A DNA stretch of 31,048 nucleotides from Citricoccus sp. WCRC_4 (GTDB lineage: Bacteria > Actinomycetota > Actinomycetes > Actinomycetales > Micrococcaceae), in contig JAPFFX010000290.1 in NCBI GenBank assembly GCA_026645375.1, positions 1-31,048 on the forward strand, written 5' to 3'. Made by a program: the position numbers and the translations under genes. Of the stretch, positions 7,508 to 13,482 are shown piece after piece (position 1 is the stretch's first letter; each line of letters starts with the position of its first letter). The notes below the pieces were generated by a model, which was not told where the DNA came from, made no database searches, and saw only the letters and a program-made list of their open reading frames with translations.

Positions 7508-8113
7508 TCAGCCGGCGCCGGCGAAGCCATGCTGGCGCCAGGCCTCGTAGACCGCGATGGACGCCGAGTTGGCCAGGTTCAGGGAGCGCCGGGCCGGCTG
7601 CATCGGCAGCCTGACCCGGGCCGTGACGTGGGGGTCCGCCAGCACCTCGTCCGGCAGCCCGGTGGACTCCCGCCCGAACAGCAGCACGTCCCCGGCGCGG
7701 TAGGACACGTCCGTGAACAGGGTGTCCCCGCCGGAGGTGAAGGCGAAGACGCGGGCCGGCAGCAGGGCCTCCCACGCCGCCTGGAGGCTCGGATGCACCG
7801 TGAGCACGGCCAGATCGTGGTAGTCGAGGCCGGCCCGGCGCAGCTTGGCGTCGGAGAAGTCGAAGCCGATCGGCTCCACCAGGTGCAACTCAGCGCCGGT
7901 GATCGCGGCGAGGCGGATCGCGTTGCCGGTGTTGCCGGGGATCTCCGGGGCGTGGAACAGGATCCGGAAGCCCGGTGTGCCCGGGGCCGGGCTCCGGGGA
8001 GCGCTCAGGTGCGGGTTGTCCGGGAAGGCGGCCGGGCCGCCGTCGGGCGTGGAGGCGAGAGCGGAGTCAGGGCCGTGAGCGGTGTCAGGACCGGGAGCGG
8101 AGTCAGTGGGCAC
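7508..8113 (-). CDS. trmL: tRNA (cytidine/uridine-34 2'-O)-methyltransferase, TrmL type
   Basis: 201-residue SPOUT methyltransferase. The three knot motifs are present: PGNTGNAIRLA (59-69), FGRESTGLP (146-154) and RSLNLANSASIAVYE (176-190). They form the SAM-binding trefoil knot that methylates the 2'-O of the wobble nucleotide in certain tRNALeu species. The first ~47 residues are a Pro/Asp/Ser-rich extension absent from the roughly 155-residue E. coli enzyme. GTG 8113 is the only possible start, because an in-frame stop lies 12 bases upstream and no start codon occurs in the extension. A TAGCAT box sits 6 bases before it, suggesting a leaderless message. The gene lies between the sigma fusion and the J-domain gene on the same strand. 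Confidence 0.9.
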   Translation of the reverse strand: MPTDSAPGPDTAHGPDSALASTPDGGPAAFPDNPHLSAPRSPAPGTPGFRILFHAPEIPGNTGNAIRLAAITGAELHLVEPIGFDFSDAKLRRAGLDYHDLAVLTVHPSLQAAWEALLPARVFAFTSGGDTLFTDVSYRAGDVLLFGRESTGLPDEVLADPHVTARVRLPMQPARRSLNLANSASIAVYEAWRQHGFAGAG

Positions 8114-8119
8114 CGGTCC

Positions 8120-8125
8120 ATGCTA
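8120..8125 (-). promoter_or_regulatory. -10 element for leaderless trmL
   Basis: Minus-strand TAGCAT with exactly 6 bases between it and the GTG start. This is the spacing that puts the first transcribed base on the start codon. No Shine-Dalgarno is present, consistent with leaderless translation. Confidence 0.45.
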
Positions 8126-8134
8126 GTCAGTGCC

Positions 8135-8179
8135 TCTCGGTACATCGCCTTTCAGTACATCGCCTCTCAGTACATCGCC
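8135..8179. repeat. 15-bp tandem repeat, three copies, at the end of the J-domain gene
   Basis: Three consecutive 15-base units each end in TACATCGCC (8141-8149, 8156-8164, 8171-8179). The units begin tctcgg, tttcag and tctcag. The third copy contains the last codons and stop of the minus-strand J-domain gene (Ala-Met-Tyr-stop); the others repeat that segment downstream. It looks like local slippage. Confidence 0.8.
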
Positions 8180-9165
8180 CCGAGCAGCCGCGCCAGTACC
8201 CTGCGGTCCACGCGGCGGGCCGCCGGGCCGGTGCCGAGGAACATCTTCAGGTCGCGGCCGAACTGCAGCGCGTTGGCGGGCGGATCGGTGAGGAAGCCGG
8301 CGTCCGTGTCCAGGGACCGGGTGCGGTCCAGCTGGATGATGGGGGCATGCGGGTTGTCCTCCGGCCCGAGCACCAGGATGAAGCCGCCCACGGTGCAGTC
8401 CGGGAACGCCCGCTGCAGGGCCACCATGGCCGGGGCCAGCGAGGGTGGGGAGATCCGGCGGTCCCCGAGCAGCAGCTCGGCCCCGTCCCACCGGTACACC
8501 CCGTCCGGGACCTGGAGGGACCCGACCACGGCCAGCCGGTCCCCGCACAGCACGACGTGGTCGATGGCCCCGGAACTGATCCGGCCGAACTTCAGGTTCA
8601 GCCCGGTGACGAGCCGGGCCGCCGGGAGCGAACCGAGCACCTGGGCCTGCAGGGTGCGGATGGTGCGGGCCTCGCGCACCAGCCGGTTCCCGGCGGGCAG
8701 GATCCCGCGCTTGCGGGGAGCGCCGTGCACCTGCTGGGAGCTGCGGATCATGTCCAGCACGGTGTCCTCGCCCAGCGGCGGGTCGTAGTCCACGGTGCCG
8801 CGGGCGCTGCCGGGACCGTCGCCGCCGTCGGTCCGACCGCCACGGGCACGGCCCGCGGAGGCGGTGAAGGAGGGGCCCGACGGCGTCGTCCGGCGCCCGC
8901 CCGAGGATCCCGGCCCGGCGGTCCCGGCCGCGCCCGGCCGGCCGGGAGCACTGAAGGCGCGGTCGTAGTCACGCCGGGAGTCCGGGTCGCCGATGAGCTG
9001 CCAGGCCATGCTGACCCGGCGGAACTCGGCGGCGTCCCCGCCGTAGTCGGGATGGGTGCGACGGGCGGCGCGGCGCCAGGCCGCCTTGAGGGTGGCCGTG
9101 TCCGCGTCGAACGCCACGCCCAGGACCTCGTAGGCCGACCTGCCGGAGAAGTCCTCCGGCCTCAT
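8167..9165 (-). CDS. J-domain protein with a C-terminal NERD-like region
   Basis: 332 residues. Residues 1-72 are a J domain with the HPD tripeptide at 38-40 (RTHPDYGGDAAEFRRV), so it should stimulate a DnaK-type ATPase. There are no Gly/Phe, zinc-finger or DnaJ C-terminal domains, so it is not a general DnaJ. Residues 73-127 are a Gly/Ser/Arg linker. Residues 150-332 contain an alpha/beta region whose middle (IDHVV at 201-205, then LAVVGSLQVPDGVYRWDG) resembles the core of NERD nuclease-related domains. The usual Glu-x-Lys catalytic position reads Gly-Ser-Leu here. The start ATG is where J-domain homology begins; GGGGTCGGCGG lies upstream. It is divergent from the cysteine desulfurase gene. 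The client and function are unknown. Confidence 0.75.
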   Translation of the reverse strand: MRPEDFSGRSAYEVLGVAFDADTATLKAAWRRAARRTHPDYGGDAAEFRRVSMAWQLIGDPDSRRDYDRAFSAPGRPGAAGTAGPGSSGGRRTTPSGPSFTASAGRARGGRTDGGDGPGSARGTVDYDPPLGEDTVLDMIRSSQQVHGAPRKRGILPAGNRLVREARTIRTLQAQVLGSLPAARLVTGLNLKFGRISSGAIDHVVLCGDRLAVVGSLQVPDGVYRWDGAELLLGDRRISPPSLAPAMVALQRAFPDCTVGGFILVLGPEDNPHAPIIQLDRTRSLDTDAGFLTDPPANALQFGRDLKMFLGTGPAARRVDRRVLARLLGAMY

Positions 9166-9318
9166 CCGCCGACCCCGTGCCGGGACTGTGGCTCGACCTC
9201 GGGCATGGCGGTGGGCTCCTCGGGGGATCGGGGCGGGCGGGACGGGATGGCCTCCGCCTATTCTGGCAGGTCGCCGGGGGGATCGGGGGAGCGCGGCGTC
9301 GCGACCCGGACCTCGCGC

Positions 9319-9347
9319 GGGCCTTGAACGGGCCTTGAACGGGCCTG
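9319..9347. repeat. 11-bp direct repeats in the divergent promoter region
   Basis: GGGCCTTGAAC occurs at 9319-9329 and again at 9330-9340, followed by a partial third copy (GGGCCTG, 9341-9347). The period of 11 bases is one helical turn. It lies in the 290-base region between the J-domain gene and the cysteine desulfurase gene; apart from this repeat and the -10 box at 9444 I see nothing else there. Confidence 0.7.
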
Positions 9348-9443
9348 GGGCGGCGTGGTCCCGTCGACCGGTCCGGACGAGGTCGGCCGGCTGGTCCGAC
9401 ACCGGGTGGCCGCAGCCCCCTGAGCACCGTCACGACCCGCTCG

Positions 9444-9449
9444 TACACT
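9444..9449 (+). promoter_or_regulatory. -10 element for leaderless cysteine desulfurase
   Basis: TACACT with exactly 6 bases before the ATG at 9456. The purine run GGAGGG between them is too close to the ATG to work as a normal Shine-Dalgarno site. This favours a leaderless transcript. Confidence 0.5.
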
Positions 9450-9455
9450 GGAGGG

Positions 9456-10730
9456 ATGACCTCCACCACCGGCCGGACATACCTGGACCATGCCGCCACC
9501 ACGGCGGTCCGTCCCGCAGCCCTGGAGGCGTTCACGGCCAGCGCGCTGTCCCTGGGCAACCAGTCCTCCCTGCATTCCTCCGGCCGCGGGGCCAAGCTGC
9601 GGGTCGAGACCGCCCGGGACGCGCTCGCGAGCGCGCTGGGGGCGCACCCCAGCGAGGTCGTCTTCACCTCCGGGGGCACCGAGTCGGACAACCTCGCCCT
9701 CAAGGGCCTGTACTGGGCCCGGCGGGATGCCGCCCGCCAGGCCGGGCGACCGGCCTGCCACCGCATCGTGCTGACCGGCATCGAGCACTCCGCGATCCTG
9801 GACACGGCCGAGTGGCTCCAGGCCCATGAGGGGGCGCAACTGGACGTCGTCCCGGTCGGCCCGGACGGCAGGGTCGAGATGGACGCCTGGCGGGACACGC
9901 TGGCCCGTGACCCGGAGACCATCGCGGTGGCCACCCTGATGTGGGCCAACAACGAGATCGGCACCATCCAGCCGATCGCCGAGGCCGCCGCCTGCGCCGC
10001 GGACCACGGCGTGCCCTTCCACACGGACGCGGTGCAGGCCTTCGGGGCCGTGCCGCTCGACTTCCCGTCCTCCGGGGCCACGACCATGGCCGTCACCGGG
10101 CACAAGATCGGGGCCCCCGTGGGCGTCGGCGCCCTGCTGGTGCGCCGGGACGCCACGCTCACCCCTGTCCAGCACGGCGGCGGCCAGGAACGGGACATCC
10201 GCTCCGGCACCATCCCCGTGGCACTCATCGAGGCCTTCGCCGCCGCCGCCACCGAGGCCACCCAGAACCTGCCGGTCGAACGCGGGCGCGTCGGTGCGCT
10301 GCGGGACCGGCTGATCGCCGGCGTCCGCGAGTGTCTGCCCGAGGCGCGGCTCACCGGTGCCGAGGACCTCGATCCGGTCACCGGGGAGCGACTGCCGGCC
10401 GGCACCCGCCGGCTGCCGGGCAACGCGCACTTCATCTTCCCGGGCTGCGAGGGCGACTCGATCCTGTTCGGCCTGGACATGGCCGACGTCGAGGCCTCCA
10501 CCGGCTCGGCCTGCTCGGCCGGGGTGCCCCGGCCCTCCCCCGTGCTGATCGCCCTCGGGGTCGACGAGGACCTGGCGCGGGCCGTCCAGCGGTTCAGCCT
10601 CGGGCATACATCGACCGCCGAGGACGTTGAGAAGGTGCTGGACGTCCTGCCGGGCGTCCACGCCGCCGCGCTCAGGGCCGGGATGGCCGGGCACGATTCC
10701 GGCATCCGCACCGCCAACAGCCACCGCTGA
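9456..10730 (+). CDS. Cysteine desulfurase, NifS/IscS family
   Basis: 424-residue PLP enzyme of aminotransferase class V that takes sulfur from cysteine as an enzyme persulfide. It shows the N-terminal YLDHAATT, the cofactor lysine Lys217 in TGHKIGAPVGVGALL, the His of GIEHSAI, and the active Cys353 in STGSACSAGVPRPSPVL. The extended sequence around the cysteine fits class I (NifS/IscS) rather than SufS. The gene directly precedes mnmA (53 bases), the order known for iscS-trmU in mycobacteria (Rv3025c-Rv3024c), so sulfur transfer to tRNA thiolation is its likely main task. No iscU or ferredoxin gene is nearby. ATG 9456 is preceded by a -10 box at leaderless spacing. The C-terminal ~20 residues are variable. 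Confidence 0.92.
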   Translation: MTSTTGRTYLDHAATTAVRPAALEAFTASALSLGNQSSLHSSGRGAKLRVETARDALASALGAHPSEVVFTSGGTESDNLALKGLYWARRDAARQAGRPACHRIVLTGIEHSAILDTAEWLQAHEGAQLDVVPVGPDGRVEMDAWRDTLARDPETIAVATLMWANNEIGTIQPIAEAAACAADHGVPFHTDAVQAFGAVPLDFPSSGATTMAVTGHKIGAPVGVGALLVRRDATLTPVQHGGGQERDIRSGTIPVALIEAFAAAATEATQNLPVERGRVGALRDRLIAGVRECLPEARLTGAEDLDPVTGERLPAGTRRLPGNAHFIFPGCEGDSILFGLDMADVEASTGSACSAGVPRPSPVLIALGVDEDLARAVQRFSLGHTSTAEDVEKVLDVLPGVHAAALRAGMAGHDSGIRTANSHR

Positions 10731-10783
10731 GAGCCGCCCGGGGGCCGCGTCCCCGCCGCAACGTACCGAAGGGAACCAGCCAT

Positions 10784-11905
10784 ATGAAGGTCCTCGCCGC
10801 CATGAGCGGGGGAGTCGACTCCGCCGTCGCCGCCGCCCGTGCCGTGGACGCCGGGCACGAGGTCGTCGGGGTGCACCTGGCGCTGTCCCGGATGCCCGGG
10901 ACCCTGCGCACCGGTTCCCGGGGCTGCTGCACGATCGAGGACTCCCGGGACGCCTGGCGCGCCTGCGAGCGGCTGGGCATCCCGTTCTACACGTGGGACT
11001 TCTCCGAGAGGTTCAAGGAGGACGTGGTGGACGACTTCGTGGCCGAGTACGCCGCCGGCCGCACGCCCAATCCCTGCATGCGCTGCAACGAGCGGATCAA
11101 GTTCGCCGCCCTGCTGGAGAAGGCGCTGGCCCTGGGGTTCGACGCAGTGTGCACCGGTCACTACGCCAAGGTCGTCCGCACGGACGCCGGCACCCTGGAA
11201 CTGCACCGCGCCGCGGACTGGGCCAAGGACCAGTCCTACGTGCTCGGCGTGCTGACCGCCGAGCAGCTGGAGCACTCGATGTTCCCGCTGGCCGACACCC
11301 CCTCCAAGGACCTCGTGCGGGCCGAGGCGGCCGAGCGGGGGCTCTCCGTGGCCGCCAAGCCGGACTCCCACGACATCTGCTTCATCCCGGACGGGGACAC
11401 CCGCGGCTGGCTGGCCGAACGGATCGAGATGACGTCAGGGGACATCCTGGACACCGAGGGCAACCGCCTGGGCTCCCACCCCGGTGCGCACGCCTTCACG
11501 GTGGGCCAGCGCAAGGGCCTGAACATCGGCCGGCCGGCCCCCGACGGCCGGCCCCGGTTCGTGCTCGAGGTCCGGCCCAAGGACAACACCGTGGTGGTCG
11601 GCGCGAAGGAGATGCTGGCCGTGGACCGCGTCACCGGGATCCGCCCGTCCTGGGCCGGCGCACCGCTGGCCGAGGACACCACGGGGGACTGGTTCGGCTG
11701 CCACCTGCAGGTCCGTGCCCACGGCGATCCGGTCCCGGCCCGGGCGCGCGTGCACCGTCAGCACGACACCGTCAGCTGGGTCCTGGAACTCGACGAGCCG
11801 CTGCAGGGCGTGGCACCGGGCCAGACCGCGGTGCTCTACCAGGGCACCCGGGTGCTGGGCCAGGCGACGATCGACACCGCCGTGAACGCGGCGCGGGCCG
11901 CGTGA
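10784..11905 (+). CDS. mnmA: tRNA-specific 2-thiouridylase MnmA
   Basis: 373-residue ATP-dependent enzyme that makes 2-thiouridine at wobble position 34 of Lys, Glu and Gln tRNAs. The PP-loop SGGVDSAVAA is at residues 8-17. The nucleophilic cysteine Cys98 lies in TPNPCMRCNERIKF and the persulfide-carrying Cys199 in SHDICFIPDGD. TGHYAK and the KDQSYVL segment are also present. The C-terminal third contains the two beta-barrel domains (FTVGQRKGLNIG and following). The length is normal. The start ATG follows GAAGGGAA at about 8 bases. It follows the cysteine desulfurase gene and is very probably served by it. A separate -10 box lies after its stop for the chorismate mutase gene. Confidence 0.96.
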   Translation: MKVLAAMSGGVDSAVAAARAVDAGHEVVGVHLALSRMPGTLRTGSRGCCTIEDSRDAWRACERLGIPFYTWDFSERFKEDVVDDFVAEYAAGRTPNPCMRCNERIKFAALLEKALALGFDAVCTGHYAKVVRTDAGTLELHRAADWAKDQSYVLGVLTAEQLEHSMFPLADTPSKDLVRAEAAERGLSVAAKPDSHDICFIPDGDTRGWLAERIEMTSGDILDTEGNRLGSHPGAHAFTVGQRKGLNIGRPAPDGRPRFVLEVRPKDNTVVVGAKEMLAVDRVTGIRPSWAGAPLAEDTTGDWFGCHLQVRAHGDPVPARARVHRQHDTVSWVLELDEPLQGVAPGQTAVLYQGTRVLGQATIDTAVNAARAA

Positions 11906-11938
11906 CGCAACGATCCCGGGGCCACGGGACCGTCACCG

Positions 11939-11944
11939 TAGGCT
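11939..11944 (+). promoter_or_regulatory. -10 element for leaderless chorismate mutase
   Basis: TAGGCT with 7 bases before the ATG at 11952, in the 46-base gap after mnmA. No Shine-Dalgarno site of usual spacing is present. Confidence 0.45.
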
Positions 11945-11951
11945 GGAACCC

Positions 11952-12323
11952 ATGACCACCGAGCCCGCCACCGGACCCCGCCCGGACACCGACTTCGATC
12001 CCCATGCCACCTCATTGGAGGGGACGGCCGAACCGGCGGTGCTGCAGGAGCTGTTCGAGATCCGCGGCAGCATCGACAACTTCGACGCGTCGCTGGTCTA
12101 CCTGCTGGCCGAGCGGTTCAAGTGCACCCAGCGGGTGGGCCGGCTGAAGGCCGAGCACCGGCTGCCGCCGTCGGACCCCGGACGCGAGGCCGCCCAGATC
12201 AACCGCCTGCGCCGGCTGGCCGAGGACGCGGACCTGGACCCCGCCTTCGCGGAGAAGTTCCTGAACTTCATCGTCTCCGAGGTCATCCAGCATCACCAGG
12301 CCATCGCCGACCGGCAGGACTGA
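11952..12323 (+). CDS. Chorismate mutase, AroQ type
   Basis: 123-residue all-helical AroQ-class mutase that converts chorismate to prephenate for Phe and Tyr synthesis. The active-site residues line up with the spacing of the E. coli enzyme: Arg38 (EIRGSIDNFD), Arg55 (AERF), Lys66 (RLKAEH), Asp75 and Glu79, with a C-terminal Gln in EVIQHHQ (113 or 116). The first ~28 residues are a disordered extension. There is no signal peptide, so it is the cytoplasmic type and not the secreted mycobacterial one. Such stand-alone enzymes in actinobacteria often need DAHP synthase as an activating partner; no such gene is in this window. It is probably transcribed with the next gene (12-base gap). Confidence 0.92.
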   Translation: MTTEPATGPRPDTDFDPHATSLEGTAEPAVLQELFEIRGSIDNFDASLVYLLAERFKCTQRVGRLKAEHRLPPSDPGREAAQINRLRRLAEDADLDPAFAEKFLNFIVSEVIQHHQAIADRQD

Positions 12324-12335
12324 GGGAGCCCGCGC

Positions 12336-13481
12336 ATGACCCGTGCCTCCCTGACCGGAGCCTGGCCCGGAGCAGATCCCGTGGCCGCGGCCCGGGACGT
12401 CCTGAACGCCCTGGGCCACCCGCACCAGCCCGTGTTGCCTGAACTGCCCGGCCGGGGACCCGGCTCGGACCCGGTCGGCCGCGCCGCCGCCCTGCTGGAC
12501 GGCCTGGCGGTCGACCTGCAACCGCACGGCTGGCGACTGGTCCCCGAGCCCGGGATGGACCACCGGCGGGCCGCCTCCGCGCTCCGCTCCGACGTCAACG
12601 CCTTCACGGACGTGGCCGGTGACACCGGGCTCACGGTGGAGGATCTCGTGGTCCGTGTGACCGGGCCCCTGTCCCTGGCCGCCAACCTGTGGCTGCCCGG
12701 AGGCGAGCGCTCCCTGTCCGACTCCGGCGCCCGGCGTGACGTGGCCCAGTCCCTGGCCTCCGGGCTGGCGGAATGGCTCCGCTCCGTGCGCGCCGCGACC
12801 GGGGCGGCCCGGCTGACGGTGCTGGTGGACGAGCCCCAGGCCGCCGCCGTGCTCTCCGGGGCGCTGCCCACCGCGAGCGGTTACCGCACGGTGCGCTCCA
12901 TTCCCCGCTCCGAGGTCCGGCAGGCCTGGACGCTGGTGGCCGACGCGGCGCTCGACGGCGGTGCGACCGGCATCGTGCACGCGCCGGGCCGCTCGGGTGC
13001 CGGTGAGCCGTGGGGCTGGCCCGACCTGGCCCTGCTGGCCTCCGAGGCCCTCCCCGCGGTCCCGCCGCCGGCCGGCCCCGACGGGCAGGACCGTGAAGGT
13101 TCCGGGGACGACGTCGGCAGGGGCCTGGCCCTGCCGCTGGCACCCCTGGAGGGGGCCGGGTCCGACCCGGCCCGCTGGGACGTCATCGCCGGCTGGGTCG
13201 AGGCCGGCCGGACCGTGACGCTCCAGCTGCCGCCGCCCGGCGACCCGCACCCGGCCCCCGCGCCCGGAGCGGCCGAGGCCACCCGCCCCTACCGGGACAC
13301 CGCCGTGGGCATCGCCCGGACGTGGGCACGGATGGGGCTGGACCCGCAGCACCTGTCGCTCGTGGTGCTCGGCGCCCCGGACCTGTCCGCCGGCACCCGG
13401 CACGCCGCCAACCGGGCCCTGGCGGCCACCGTGACCGCAGCGGAGGAACTGGACCGCATCCGCCAGGACGGCGGTCTCTGA
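12336..13481 (+). CDS. MetE-like TIM-barrel protein lacking all cysteines
   Basis: 381 residues, similar in layout to the actinobacterial family commonly labelled vitamin B12-independent methionine synthase (the Rv3015c type, known near iscS, mnmA and ligA). Visible family features are the N-terminal TGAWPG, VRVTGPLSLAANLWLP, a central VDEP strand motif and HLSLVVLGAPDL. There is not one cysteine in the protein and no His-x-Cys, so the zinc site that activates homocysteine in true MetE cannot exist. It also has only about half the length of MetE. It therefore is a fold relative and not a methionine synthase. The start ATG follows GAGGGAG overlapping the chorismate mutase stop region. Its end is 1 base from the end of the convergent GH65 gene. 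The function is unknown. Confidence 0.75.
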   Translation: MTRASLTGAWPGADPVAAARDVLNALGHPHQPVLPELPGRGPGSDPVGRAAALLDGLAVDLQPHGWRLVPEPGMDHRRAASALRSDVNAFTDVAGDTGLTVEDLVVRVTGPLSLAANLWLPGGERSLSDSGARRDVAQSLASGLAEWLRSVRAATGAARLTVLVDEPQAAAVLSGALPTASGYRTVRSIPRSEVRQAWTLVADAALDGGATGIVHAPGRSGAGEPWGWPDLALLASEALPAVPPPAGPDGQDREGSGDDVGRGLALPLAPLEGAGSDPARWDVIAGWVEAGRTVTLQLPPPGDPHPAPAPGAAEATRPYRDTAVGIARTWARMGLDPQHLSLVVLGAPDLSAGTRHAANRALAATVTAAEELDRIRQDGGL

Positions 13482-13482
13482 C

